A DNA stretch of 64,000 nt from assembly GCF_000026945.1 (NCBI RefSeq), contig NC_012860.1, positions 992,001-1,056,000 on the forward strand, written 5' to 3'. The DNA is from Candida dubliniensis CD36 (Eukaryota > Ascomycota > Pichiomycetes > Serinales > Debaryomycetaceae). This document shows, piece after piece, positions 40,019-50,351 of this stretch; the first letter of the stretch is position 1; each line of letters opens with the position of its first letter. Both the position numbers and the translations under genes were made by a program. The notes below the pieces were generated by a model. That model worked only from the letters and a program-made list of their open reading frames with translations. It ran no database searches and was not told the DNA's origin.

Positions 40019-42130
40019 CTACCCCTTTTGACAAAGAATATTGTCGTCTGATAAGAAGTAAAGGAAACAATTGTTGTCGTTGTAACATTTGTCGTCAAGG
40101 GCGTTTTTGGCAGTGGTACAGTTTGGAGTAAGTGGACTTTGCCTGTACTTGTTATTCATAAATTTCTGGTTGAAATGGGTATCGGTGGTATTCCACAAAT
40201 ATTTGGAGACATAGGAATGCCAGAAAGTACCATTTAGAGGAGCGTCTTTTGGCCAAGTTCCCTTAGGGTCATATGATTCTCTGGCTGAGTATTCCAATTT
40301 CCATGTTGGCTCATTACCACTGTTGGTAAATGTCCCGTTCAAATCGAAATAGTAACTAAATGAATTACGAATGTTAAAACTCTCATTCTCAACTTCATAG
40401 TATCTAAATCCAGGGTTGAAATTAGTATATGGAGTAACAGAAGGATTCACCCATGACACTGTAAGGGCATCTTCAATCCTGCTGGTGTCATTTGTTGAAT
40501 AGTAGACAGAATATTGTGTTCTATGAGTGTGTCCAAAAAACAAATTGGCTATAGTGTAAGGGGAAAACCGTTTGACAATGGCAGCAAAAATATGTGATTG
40601 AATTGGTAAAACATCGTAATTGTTTGAAGGAATATGAGCCAAAATCCAAACTCTTTGACCATGGGATTCACTATCAACCAATTCATCAATTAAAAATTTC
40701 CAAATACCAAACTTGTCTGGTTTGGTGGTAGTTTCTCCATAACTCCAAAGATTGTCACCATAATAAAAATTGGAGTTGAGTCCAATCACTTTCAATCCTC
40801 TTTTGGTAGTAAATGAATATCCCGTATAATGGGTCTTGATTGCATCAGCATCTTTTTTGTCAAACCAACCATTGTTTACCCAAAGATCAGTCACATAATC
40901 TTCATTCCAATAATAACTAGCATTGCTTACGTAAATACGTGGAGCAACCTCAGCATATCTGAACATGGTATCATGGTTCCCCAATGCAGGGAAAACTTGT
41001 ACGCCATTTAAATAATGATTGATCAGGTTGAAAATAGCTGCTTCTGAAAACTTTAATTCGTCAGGATTGGCAAGCTCACCATTGTGAGAAAAACTGTCTC
41101 CAGTGAAAATAATAGACTCAAAGTTCTTTTCTTGATGAAGCTTTTTCATTTCGACAATAGAATTGTTGACAAGCAAGTATGGTGCGTCCGATAAATATGC
41201 TCCAAATGAAGTAGCAGGTGCTTTATTGAAAGACCAACCAAAGTATTGAGGGAAATCGTAGTAGTCTCCTTTGGAGAATTTAGCATCTTCATCATAATGG
41301 GAATCAGGGTAAAAGGATATATCGCTGCCAGATACATCATTATTGAACGACTTGTAATAGTCTGTGAAATTGTATGTTTTGCCTGGTGCATCTTTGGAGT
41401 ATGAACTAGAAGTTCCACATGGAACCAGGGTACAGTTACCTTCTGCACCCAACTTGTAATCTAATTGGATATGGAAATCACTGGCATGTAAAACATTAAA
41501 TGTTTCTGAATTATTGGTGTAAACTGGAGGCAGGTCATATTTGCTGTCCTTTTTGGGCCACCAACTTTCAAGGTCAAACAATTCAGTGACATTTGGAGTC
41601 GCTGGTAATTTACAAGCTTTGTTCCCCTTGAAATAGCAATATGTTTCTAAATCATATTCACTGGAAGTGTTGAATTTTTTGATTATTTGAAGGAAATCAT
41701 TATCGTAGAAATTGACATTACTAATAGAGGAAATACCAGCATCAGGACCATCGTCATTAAATCTTTGTTCATTTCTAGAGGAAGTAGTAACGAAAAAATC
41801 TGTCCATTGACAAGCTTCTCTCCATTGGGTGTTTAAACAATTTTTGAACAATAATAAACCGACCAAATGTTCTTTGTCAGGGTTTTGTTCGACTAAATTT
41901 TTGGCATTGATAATTCTGCTTTTACATTTATCACAAGCAGTCCCATTGGCAATTTGAACTTTGTTAATGTTGAAATTGATGAAATCACCATCTTCACGAG
42001 ACAAATTATCGAAAATTTCATCGGAAATATCAGAATATCCATGATTCACAATAACTTGGTTACGTAAATGGAATTCAGCTGTTGAACCAACAATAGCAAC
42101 AGTCAATGTTAATAATCTAGATAAGAGCAT
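40019..42130 (-). CDS. Secreted acid-sphingomyelinase-like phosphodiesterase
   Basis: Predicted exported metallophosphoesterase of the acid sphingomyelinase (ASM/SMPDL) group, acting on sphingomyelin-like or other phosphodiesters. The 703-residue protein has a signal peptide (MLLSRLLTLTVAIVGSTA). A saposin-B-like cysteine-rich part follows (CDKCKSRIINAKN ... LFKNCLN ... CQWTD). The dinuclear-metal phosphoesterase motifs come in order: HASDFHIQLDY, IIFTGDSFSHNGE, LGNHDT, WILAHIPS and FGHTHRTQ. The C-terminal region has cysteines (CTTAKNALDDKCYNDNNC). Many N-x-S/T sites suggest heavy glycosylation. There is no clear S. cerevisiae orthologue to name it by. Two CACGTG elements lie upstream (42389-42394 and 42894-42899). 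Confidence 0.85.
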   Translation of the reverse strand: MLLSRLLTLTVAIVGSTAEFHLRNQVIVNHGYSDISDEIFDNLSREDGDFINFNINKVQIANGTACDKCKSRIINAKNLVEQNPDKEHLVGLLLFKNCLNTQWREACQWTDFFVTTSSRNEQRFNDDGPDAGISSISNVNFYDNDFLQIIKKFNTSSEYDLETYCYFKGNKACKLPATPNVTELFDLESWWPKKDSKYDLPPVYTNNSETFNVLHASDFHIQLDYKLGAEGNCTLVPCGTSSSYSKDAPGKTYNFTDYYKSFNNDVSGSDISFYPDSHYDEDAKFSKGDYYDFPQYFGWSFNKAPATSFGAYLSDAPYLLVNNSIVEMKKLHQEKNFESIIFTGDSFSHNGELANPDELKFSEAAIFNLINHYLNGVQVFPALGNHDTMFRYAEVAPRIYVSNASYYWNEDYVTDLWVNNGWFDKKDADAIKTHYTGYSFTTKRGLKVIGLNSNFYYGDNLWSYGETTTKPDKFGIWKFLIDELVDSESHGQRVWILAHIPSNNYDVLPIQSHIFAAIVKRFSPYTIANLFFGHTHRTQYSVYYSTNDTSRIEDALTVSWVNPSVTPYTNFNPGFRYYEVENESFNIRNSFSYYFDLNGTFTNSGNEPTWKLEYSARESYDPKGTWPKDAPLNGTFWHSYVSKYLWNTTDTHFNQKFMNNKYRQSPLTPNCTTAKNALDDKCYNDNNCFLYFLSDDNILCQKG

Positions 42131-43547
42131 TCTTTTGTTGTTTTATTTAAAGTTTCGTTGTCAGTAAAAAAATATCATTAAATGTATTATGCCAAAACTG
42201 TTGTTCAAGAAGGTAAGATAACAAGATATTTATATGAGAGTGCAGAATCCTGGTTAGGATAAATATGGCATTAATTCGGGCTATTGTTTGCTAGTAGCGA
42301 GTTCTATCTTAATTGTTATTAGTGTTTTATTAACCCCGGGTTTAGTAAAAATCATTGTTATTGTTAATACTTTTAGGAATTGATAATCCACGTGTATGTG
42401 TTATTGTTTTTAGCACAAGGCTACATAATTAGTGATGAGTTCGTTTATTTTTTTGGAGCCGTTTGATAAAAGTCTGATAGAAAAGGGGGTAGTGAATAAA
42501 GACGATTTTGAGATCTTATAATTTGGAGGCTTTGCAGTAATTTCATGTTTTTGATTATTCACTGAATAAAGCCGAGGGGATAGAGAGTGAAAAACCATTG
42601 ACAACTTCCAATGATTCTGCATTGTTTTTTAAAATATATATCCCATCTTGTTGTAGCATTTTCTATTTTCTTCTTTGTATATGCTGTACCTTCTCCAATA
42701 GATGGTGTTTATTCTTTGTTGTGGATGGATGGCTGCAAAAGAACAAGAAAGAAGAAAAAACAACCTCTAAATTTCAATAAGCCATCCACATTGTGAACTG
42801 TCAATTACCTGTCAACGGCTAATTGTTAATAATGTAAACGTGTGTCAATAAAAAATAAATAATTAACTTGACTCCATGACAGCTTCATCAATACACGTGG
42901 ATGTCGATCGTATTTCCACTAGAAAGAAAGAGGGTGTGCAATTAAAGTTAAAGTCAAAAAAAAAAAAAAAAAAGACATATTGAGACTTTACTCAGCCAAA
43001 TTAGGTAGATGATTATATTCCCCAATTTTTCGACTTAGTCCAAGAACTGCAAAAAAGCAATAGTTGGTAAATTGGCATATTTTATTACAGCATTAAGCTT
43101 TCCTTATAGGACAGAGTTTTTTTAGTTAAGTTGAATAATTACTCTTTATGTTTGTTCTGTGCAGAAGTTTGGAAAAGCTTAATTCTTTTCCTGGAAATAT
43201 TTACAAAAAACACCTGAAATTTTACACAATTCAATTGCATCAAATTTAACTAAAACACTTCAAATATATTTCTTCTTGATAGCACTTATTTGAAGAAATG
43301 TGATATTGAACTCAAACATAACTTTGGTGGTACAGTTTATGTAGACTTCCGAAATCAGTAATATATCCTACTTTGTAGTTACATTATTCGCACAATCAGC
43401 TCAACAAAAATCTATGTGTGTAGTCTTTTTTTTTTTTTTTTCACTTTTCATACAGAATAAATTCTTGTTCGTAAATTAAACAGTTGTGACCAATACCTAA
43501 AGACAGACCCAGACTATCACTCCCCATATTTTCAAACCAGCAGGGTC
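42131..43547. promoter_or_regulatory. Divergent promoter: phosphodiesterase / TCO89-like gene
   Basis: 1.4 kb between divergent starts. CACGTG sites are at 42389-42394 and 42894-42899. An A-run is at about 42957-42973 and a T-run at about 43427-43441. Two overlapping 60-residue frames near 42600-42790 have no coding character. Confidence 0.4.
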
Positions 43548-45680
43548 ATGTCAGCACACAATACACCTAAAAAAGATTATTCCAATGATTCAAGACCACA
43601 GTCTACAGAAAATGATCCAACTCGTTCCAGGAGAGGGGGCAAAGATTCTCAACCCCCACAACATCACAATTCTACTGTGACCCGTTCGTCACTCCCCAAT
43701 AACCCAAGACCAGCATCCACAGGTAATATTCCACGAAACACTAGCACACCGTCATTAAACAAAAAGCAAGGAAACAGAGTAAAAGCTCATAACAGATCGC
43801 TATCCCACAACAAATCCCTGACCAAGTTATCCACCTCAACTGGTGCAACAGCCCGACCACACTTGAATCGATCAAAATCAACAGAGTTTTTATTGAAGAG
43901 CAGACAGGGAGGTGCTTTAAAAAGAAGTAGTAGATCCTTAACTAAGATGACAGCATTACAACCTATGACAAAGACAACGTCTAGTCCGACTTTGCCAACA
44001 CACAAATCCACGACATCATTGAAACGTATCAATTCTGCATGCAATATTGGGTTAAAATCTAGTGCCCGCATGGGGAAAGCTATTCTTCAATTGAATGACG
44101 ACGATGCAGATTATGAAGATGTTGAAAATCTACTGAATGACGAAGGCACCGGTCAGGATAATGCCCCCGTACCTGAAAGATTTGATAGCCAAGATACTAT
44201 TTCAACAACACATCTGCAGAATGAACAGAACATTCCCAGTTTATATGAACAAATAAATAGAATATTGCCAGAACCAACCCCAGCTTCAGAAGAACCTCCT
44301 AAGTTTAAGGATAAACTTGAAGTTGTCGAGGAAGGAAACACAATTGATAGCAAGATTGACCCGAGTCGTCCTGAACTTGGTTCTTCAACAAAGAGTTCTA
44401 CAGATGACTTTTCACAGGCAAACAACTTTTACAGCGGGTCATTATTATTGTCACAGTCTACAGGTTTAGTCAGAAAAATTGATCCAAAACATAGTGCCAA
44501 TTTGAAAATGACAGAAGCATATCCAACTATGCCAAGCGATGAAGCTTTGAATTCAACAGCGATAAGTGGGATTTCATTCAAAGCCAATCCCATGGAGCTC
44601 AACAATGCTGCGGAACCGGTAACTACAAGTAAAAATGTCAATCAAAATAATTCGTATCAACCCGACCAAACCATTTTCAATAATTTACAGCGAACAAATA
44701 ACCAATATTTAATGAATAAAAAGCAGCAACAACAGCAACAGAAAATACAACAAAAAACACAACAAAAACAACAGCAAGTGAAGCCACTTTCTCCTGCTGG
44801 AGCTTCCATCAATAATGGTACCAACAATTTTTCGGATTTTCTTCGAACTAACAATTCCACATCGTCAGCGGATCTGCAATATGGTCATAATATAGAAACT
44901 AGAACCCAACAAAGGTTATGGCTACAAAGAGAAAGCTCACTTATGGACGTTACAAACCTAGATGCCAATCGTATGTCCAATTTTTCAAACTTGTCCTTGA
45001 ACAATCTAATGTTTTCTCACAACTACAACAACCAGAGTCAGGCGAATATTCGTGACCTTCAGTATGGCAGCTCTATTCCCCAACAGCATCAACCGCTAAC
45101 CCCCATGACACCAGCCACACCTGGTATAGGCAACAATGGATCTTATTCTGGTTCGGATTCCAATGGTAACCAAGGATTGCTTAATTTAGTACAGGGCACT
45201 CTCCCCCTTACAGTACAGACAAAAATTGAATTTGAAAGATTGAATAGAGAATATTTGAATGTGAGAAGGCACGCAAACCCTATGGGAGAAAGTTTGAAAC
45301 GGTTGGAATCATACTCAGGCAAAGAACTCAAGGTATCAAAAACGAGAAAGGGTGATAAGTCTGCCACAAATGCCAATCCAAGCACTTTTGAAGAGTTTTC
45401 TCCTACATTTCATGAGAAAGGGACTGAGATAGCCAATACTTTGAATAAGCTCTGGCAAGAGGCAATCATCTCTTCGCTGTCACCGTCTTCATCATCATCA
45501 TCAGCAGCAGCAGCAGCCAGGCCAAACCAGCCAATTACACAACAGCATCCTATGAACCAACGATCAATGAACCCGCGCTTAGCATCTTACAATCAAACCT
45601 ACAATAACTCGAGACAGAATCAAACAACAAACACACGAGCGGTGAAACTAACTACAGCACAGACAACAGATGCAGCATGA
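43548..45680 (+). CDS. TCO89: Low-complexity protein, probable TORC1 subunit Tco89
   Basis: Probably the fungal-specific TORC1 subunit that tethers the complex at the vacuole. The 710-residue protein is mostly disordered: a basic Ser/Thr-rich N-terminus, an acidic patch (QLNDDDADYEDVENLLNDE) and a glutamine tract near residues 392-414. The recognisable Tco89-type blocks are RTQQRLWLQRESSLMDVT (about residue 454) and TKIEFERLNREYLNVRRHANPMGESL (about 558). A Ser-then-Ala homopolymer run (about 645-660, from TCA/GCA repeats) precedes the Asn/Gln-rich end. The assignment rests on these two blocks and remembered gene order. Because most of the sequence is low-complexity, a different TOR- or Golgi-related factor is possible. 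Confidence 0.65.
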   Translation: MSAHNTPKKDYSNDSRPQSTENDPTRSRRGGKDSQPPQHHNSTVTRSSLPNNPRPASTGNIPRNTSTPSLNKKQGNRVKAHNRSLSHNKSLTKLSTSTGATARPHLNRSKSTEFLLKSRQGGALKRSSRSLTKMTALQPMTKTTSSPTLPTHKSTTSLKRINSACNIGLKSSARMGKAILQLNDDDADYEDVENLLNDEGTGQDNAPVPERFDSQDTISTTHLQNEQNIPSLYEQINRILPEPTPASEEPPKFKDKLEVVEEGNTIDSKIDPSRPELGSSTKSSTDDFSQANNFYSGSLLLSQSTGLVRKIDPKHSANLKMTEAYPTMPSDEALNSTAISGISFKANPMELNNAAEPVTTSKNVNQNNSYQPDQTIFNNLQRTNNQYLMNKKQQQQQQKIQQKTQQKQQQVKPLSPAGASINNGTNNFSDFLRTNNSTSSADLQYGHNIETRTQQRLWLQRESSLMDVTNLDANRMSNFSNLSLNNLMFSHNYNNQSQANIRDLQYGSSIPQQHQPLTPMTPATPGIGNNGSYSGSDSNGNQGLLNLVQGTLPLTVQTKIEFERLNREYLNVRRHANPMGESLKRLESYSGKELKVSKTRKGDKSATNANPSTFEEFSPTFHEKGTEIANTLNKLWQEAIISSLSPSSSSSSAAAAARPNQPITQQHPMNQRSMNPRLASYNQTYNNSRQNQTTNTRAVKLTTAQTTDAA

Positions 45681-45861
45681 TTCTTGCTCCTTCCTGTTTA
45701 AAACAAAATCCGGTTGTTCCGTCAGTTTCGTCAGATCAGTTTGTTATTTTCAGAGTTAAAAAAAAAAAAAAAAAAAAAAAAACGAAAAAGGAAACTATGA
45801 ATGGAAATTGTGTATTGTGTAGAATATATACAAGAATTCAATCTAAATTTAGATAGCCACT

Positions 45862-46107
45862 TTAACCCTGTCTTTGCTTATGTTTGCCATTGCTTTTACA
45901 GTAAACATATACTCTGCCTTTTCTTTTGACCAAGTAGCAGTCTTTGCACATACATTTCACAGATGTTCTAACCTTAAAGCCTCGTATTGGCTGATATAAT
46001 GAACCACTTGTTATTGGACTTATTATTTTTGGAGTGGCATTAAACAAGTTGTTGGTGATGTTTGTCAGTTTAAATTGTTGGGAAATAACTTTAGTAATTG
46101 AAATCAT
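45862..46107 (-). CDS. RTC6: Mitochondrial large-subunit ribosomal protein bL36m
   Basis: Zinc-binding ribosomal protein L36 of the mitochondrial large subunit. It has 81 residues. The N-terminal half ([14 protein letters not shown]...) is a presequence. The C-terminal 38 residues are a clear L36 domain ([36 protein letters not shown]). It carries Cys-x-x-Cys plus a later Cys and His that bind zinc in bacteria. Named for S. cerevisiae RTC6. Divergent from SEC21 with about 305 bp between starts. AATTTT, the element linked to mitoribosomal genes in C. albicans, is present on the coding strand at 46182-46187. Confidence 0.93.
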   Translation of the reverse strand: MISITKVISQQFKLTNITNNLFNATPKIISPITSGSLYQPIRGFKVRTSVKCMCKDCYLVKRKGRVYVYCKSNGKHKQRQG

Positions 46108-46412
46108 ATTGATATGGCTGGTGGTTAACCAAGTGTAAATGACCTATGCAATGTTGGATAAAAAAAAAAATATACATTGACAAAATTTCAGGAAAAAATC
46201 TTAGTGTAAAAATGGTAGTAACTTTTTTTGTTCTGATGTACACGCACATTAGTTGAGTTTTAAACAACTCAATCGAAACACGTAAGAATTCTCTCTCTCT
46301 CAACTATGATTGATTTCCAAGTGTTGAAAAAAAAAAAAAAAAAAATAATAAAAAAACGAACTACTACATACAACAAGTCAACCACAACAAGTTAAACAAA
46401 AGAAGACAAGCC
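46108..46412. promoter_or_regulatory. Divergent promoter RTC6 / SEC21
   Basis: 305 bp. It contains an AATTTT-type element (46182-46187, minus strand) about 75 bp before RTC6. A short CT repeat lies near 46290-46300, and an A-run of 18 at about 46326-46343 lies about 70 bp before SEC21. Confidence 0.4.
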
Positions 46413-49220
46413 ATGTCCACTCTGTCGTACAAAAAACAGGATGCTTATTCAAGCAATGTTGGAATTCCTGATAAAATGGCAGTTTTCCAGGAATGTCTTC
46501 AACAATTTAATGCTTCTCCGGTTAATGCAAAAAAATGTCGACAACTATTAGCCAAATTATTGAGATTGATTTATAACGGTGAATCATTTCCAGCACAAGA
46601 GTCAACAACCTTGTTTTTTTCTATTTCAAAATTGTTTCAACATAAAGATCTGTCTTTGAGACAATTAGTGTATTTGACTATAAAGGAATTGTCGTCAACA
46701 TCAGATGATATATTGATGGTGACTTCTTCAATCATGAAAGACATTCAAGGAAATGATGCTGTTTACAAGCCAAATGCCATTAGAACTTTATCAAAAGTTT
46801 TAGACCCAACTACTGTAAATGCAGCTGAAAGGTTGTTCAAGAATGCAATAGTTGATAAAAACCCCGTTATTTCTTCTGCAGCCTTGATTTCATCTTATAA
46901 CTTGTTACCACACGCTAAAGAAGTTGTTAAAAGATTTACCAACGAAACTTTGGAAACCATTCAATCATACAAGCTGTTCCCACCAACCCAATTCCAGTTA
47001 CATGAATACTACGGGAGCTCCACTTCAAACTTACCATCAACTAGTTACATGTATCAATATCATGCTTTGGGATTGATCTATCAGTTGAAAAACCACGATA
47101 AAATGGCCTTGATGAAATTGATCAGCTCTTTGTCCGAAGGATCGTCCTTGAAGAACTCTTTGTCAATAATTCAATTGATTAGATACATTAACAAGATTTT
47201 GAATGATGATCAATCGTTAATTTCTCACTTGTATCCGATTTTAGCAGGATTTTTGAAACACAAGTCTGACATGGTTGAATTAGAAGCATGTAAAACTTTG
47301 ATCAACTTGCAGCACTTGATCAAGGATGATCAATTCATGCAAATTGTCACCACTTTACAAAAATTATTGGGTGTTCCAAGAACAGCAACCAGATTTGCTG
47401 CCATTAGATTAATCAACAAGATTTCTATCAAACACCCAGAAAAAATTATCGTTGTTAACTTGGAATTGGAAGGCTTGATTAATGATACCAATAGATCCAT
47501 TTCTACGTTGGCAATAACCACGTTGTTGAAAACCATGGGTGCTGGTACTGTCGATACTGGATCTACAGGTGGTGAAAGTGTTGATAGATTAATCACTAAA
47601 ATGACATCATTAATGGATGAAATAACCGAGGATTTCAAAATTGTTATTATTGAAGCGATTGAAAACTTGGCATTAAAATTCCCTGCCAAACACAAGAAAT
47701 TAGTGTCATTTTTAACTGATTTATTAAGAGATGATGGAACATTAGAATTGAAAAGCAGCATTGTTGATGCATTATTTGATTTGATTAAATTTTTGCCCGA
47801 TACAGGTGCCAAGCAATTGATATTAATGAATTTGTGTGAGTTTATTGAGGATTGTGAATTTACAGAATTATCAGTTCGTATTTTGCACTTGTTGGGTGAT
47901 GAAGGTCCACATACTTCAAACCCTTCATACTATATCAGACACATTTACAACAGATTGGTTTTGGAGAATTCCATTGTCAGATCTTCAGCGGTTATTGCCT
48001 TGGCTAAATTTGCTGCAGTTTGTGGTGGCGATGTATCAAAAAATATTGTTATTTTATTGGAAAGATGTTTGAATGATGTTGATGACGAAGTAAGAGACAG
48101 AGCTGCTATTTCCTTGAACTTTATCAACAATGGTAAGAAGAATTTGATTGTCAGTGATTCAAGATATGATTTGAATGCCTTGGAAAGCAAATTAGTCCAT
48201 TATTTGAACAATGAGGAGAACTTTTCTGTTAAATTCGATATTTCAGAAATTAGAGTTATTTCTAGTGAAGAGTTGAAATCAATTGAGTATGACAGAAAGA
48301 TTAGCAAATTGGAAAGTTCCAATGTTGAAAATAACGATGCTCCTGAAGTTGAAGAACAGAAGGGTGCTAAAATCGAATCAGCTGGTGATGGTGTTGCTAA
48401 TGACTTATTGAAACAACAAGAATACGCTCAAGAACTAGCTGCTATTGCCGAATTCGAATCCTATGGGAAATTAACCAAGTCAACATCTGTTCCTATATAT
48501 TTGACTGACAAAGAAAACGAAATTGTTGTTAGTGTAGTCAAACATTTATTTGCCGAATCTCAGAAATTGGTGTTGCAATACAATATCAACAACACATTAC
48601 CACACACTGTTTTACAAGACATTTCTGTCATTGCTCAACCAGATAACGAATTATACCAAGAAGATTTTATTGTGCCATTAGCAGAATTAAAACCAGATCA
48701 AACTGGTATTGTTTACGTTTCATTTTCAGCTCCAGGTATACAAGATGAAGAATTGCTTTCGGCATTTGGTAACACTGTTGCTTACACTAACAAAGATTTG
48801 GATGACGAAGGTAACGTTGATCCAACAGACGATGGATGGTCTGATGAATACCAAATTGATGATTTGGAATTGTTGGCTGGTGATTTCATTATTCCATTAT
48901 ACAATTCTAATTTCACATCTATTTTCGATCAATTACCTAATCAAGATTCTGGTGTCGTGAATATTAGCAATGTTGATACTATCGAGAATGCTGTCAATAA
49001 AGTAAAGACGGCATTGAATATGATGCCATTGGATGGGTCTGATTATGTTCCAAGTGACATAACCTCGCACACATTGAAATTATTGGGTAAAGATGTTTGG
49101 GGAGGAAAAGTTGGTGCTTCCATTAGATTGGCTTCCACTGGTGGTAAAATTGTTGCTAAAGTAGAAGCAAAAACTGACACAGAAAACTTTGCAAATGTTG
49201 TCATCAGTAGTGTATATTAG
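46413..49220 (+). CDS. SEC21: Coatomer gamma subunit (gamma-COP)
   Basis: Subunit of the COPI coat for retrograde Golgi-to-ER vesicles. At 935 residues it matches the family. An adaptin-like helical solenoid fills residues about 20-560 (KMAVFQECLQQFNASPVNAKKCRQLL; FKHKSDMVELEACKTLI). It is followed by a charged linker (about 600-660) and the appendage, with its beta-sandwich (LTDKENEIVVSVVKHLFAESQKLVLQYNINN) and platform (SHTLKLLGKDVWGGKVGASIRLASTGG). Residue 80 is a CTG codon in the conserved block QHKD-CTG-SLRQLVYLTIKEL. Relatives have P, T or S there, which supports reading CTG as serine. The gene is expected to be essential. The start is preceded by an A-rich leader. Confidence 0.97.
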   Translation: MSTLSYKKQDAYSSNVGIPDKMAVFQECLQQFNASPVNAKKCRQLLAKLLRLIYNGESFPAQESTTLFFSISKLFQHKDLSLRQLVYLTIKELSSTSDDILMVTSSIMKDIQGNDAVYKPNAIRTLSKVLDPTTVNAAERLFKNAIVDKNPVISSAALISSYNLLPHAKEVVKRFTNETLETIQSYKLFPPTQFQLHEYYGSSTSNLPSTSYMYQYHALGLIYQLKNHDKMALMKLISSLSEGSSLKNSLSIIQLIRYINKILNDDQSLISHLYPILAGFLKHKSDMVELEACKTLINLQHLIKDDQFMQIVTTLQKLLGVPRTATRFAAIRLINKISIKHPEKIIVVNLELEGLINDTNRSISTLAITTLLKTMGAGTVDTGSTGGESVDRLITKMTSLMDEITEDFKIVIIEAIENLALKFPAKHKKLVSFLTDLLRDDGTLELKSSIVDALFDLIKFLPDTGAKQLILMNLCEFIEDCEFTELSVRILHLLGDEGPHTSNPSYYIRHIYNRLVLENSIVRSSAVIALAKFAAVCGGDVSKNIVILLERCLNDVDDEVRDRAAISLNFINNGKKNLIVSDSRYDLNALESKLVHYLNNEENFSVKFDISEIRVISSEELKSIEYDRKISKLESSNVENNDAPEVEEQKGAKIESAGDGVANDLLKQQEYAQELAAIAEFESYGKLTKSTSVPIYLTDKENEIVVSVVKHLFAESQKLVLQYNINNTLPHTVLQDISVIAQPDNELYQEDFIVPLAELKPDQTGIVYVSFSAPGIQDEELLSAFGNTVAYTNKDLDDEGNVDPTDDGWSDEYQIDDLELLAGDFIIPLYNSNFTSIFDQLPNQDSGVVNISNVDTIENAVNKVKTALNMMPLDGSDYVPSDITSHTLKLLGKDVWGGKVGASIRLASTGGKIVAKVEAKTDTENFANVVISSVY

Positions 49221-49412
49221 GTTTTATACAAGTATATATTTTCATATTTCTCTTTTTACTTAAAAATATAAAGATAATAAAATGAAATAAAAATGAAAAT
49301 AAAAATCGAAAGAACTGAAAGAACTGAAAGAAACAATAATATAATGTAAATGCATAGGAATATGTCTTGTAAGTGATTCAGTTATAAGTTCCACGCTATC
49401 GTTCTTTGTAAT

Positions 49413-50351
49413 TTATACTTTACTTCTAGCACTTGAAGCCTGTTTCATCTGTCTATACAACAATCCACCAGAAAAGTAAACAAATACAGCAGCCAAAAAT
49501 ATAAACAAAAATATCCATACAGCAGCTAGATTATTAGCTTTAGCAGCAGTAGGACATGCATGATGTGATCTGATTTCAAAAAAATAAGTACATTCATTTG
49601 CTTGACCAATATATGAAACCAGTGCTCTAGCTGACATTTCACGATCACAAGTAAATGTTAAAATAGTCGATTTACGTAGTCTTTGATTTGTGTTGTTATC
49701 AATTATATCACAATAGGATCCGTTTTCATATGTTAAAGTCAATTTTCTACCTCTAAATTTGGGTACAGTCGAATACTTACCCATAGATACATATTTTTTG
49801 GTTTCGGCATCAACGTAATATGCACCAATTAAACTTGAGTTGAGATTGTCTTGGATTTCAGTGATCTCACTATGGTGTTTTTTGAATGGAGATGAACATA
49901 TACCTATTGTATAATTCTTACCACTGTCGTATCCTTTAGAAACCCATGGCAACGCTTTGCCTTCGTTTGACAAGGACGATAATCCACTCAAATCAATAAA
50001 TCCTTTATTTATTGGATTGAATACTGTACAAGGATCCAATTGCTTTTCTTCTTCTTCTTCTTTTTCCTTTAACTTTTTCTTTTCTCCATCCGCTTGCTTA
50101 ATGGTTTGTAGATTAATATCTGGGTTGCTGTCAATATTCTTAAATTGCTCGTTCAAAAGTGGTTGGTTTGGTGGTTTGTGTTCTATTAGTTGTCCATCAA
50201 CAAAGGATAAATGACTTATGGAATCAAATATGTGGGATCCAGCATCATATAAGGAATCATTTGGTTTCTTTGAGGATTCTAGTACTACGAAAAAAACGAT
50301 GCATACAACCGTTATGGCAGGTAAAATAGTTCTTCTGACTAGTTTAGACAT
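49413..50351 (-). CDS. MRL1: Mannose-6-phosphate-receptor-like sorting protein (MRH domain)
   Basis: Probable type I/II Golgi-endosome sorting receptor for vacuolar hydrolases, like S. cerevisiae Mrl1. The 312-residue protein has an N-terminal hydrophobic signal-anchor (residues about 8-24). A charged stalk with a Lys/Glu run (KKKLKEKEEEEEKQ) follows. The MRH lectin-like domain (about 106-265) starts DPCTVFNPINKGFIDLSGL and ends ECTYFFEIRSHHACPT, with paired cysteines. Then come one membrane helix (about 272-295) and a short cytoplasmic tail (YRQMKQASSARSKV). Atg27 has a similar layout and is the main alternative. The ...FFEIRxxxACP ending and WVSKGYDSGKNYTIGICSSPFK favour Mrl1. Confidence 0.75.
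   Translation of the reverse strand: MSKLVRRTILPAITVVCIVFFVVLESSKKPNDSLYDAGSHIFDSISHLSFVDGQLIEHKPPNQPLLNEQFKNIDSNPDINLQTIKQADGEKKKLKEKEEEEEKQLDPCTVFNPINKGFIDLSGLSSLSNEGKALPWVSKGYDSGKNYTIGICSSPFKKHHSEITEIQDNLNSSLIGAYYVDAETKKYVSMGKYSTVPKFRGRKLTLTYENGSYCDIIDNNTNQRLRKSTILTFTCDREMSARALVSYIGQANECTYFFEIRSHHACPTAAKANNLAAVWIFLFIFLAAVFVYFSGGLLYRQMKQASSARSKV

Noticed and set aside
47330..47812. 160-residue antisense frame in SEC21
   Set aside because: Lies fully opposite a clearly coding gamma-COP region and has no recognisable domain; a shadow frame.
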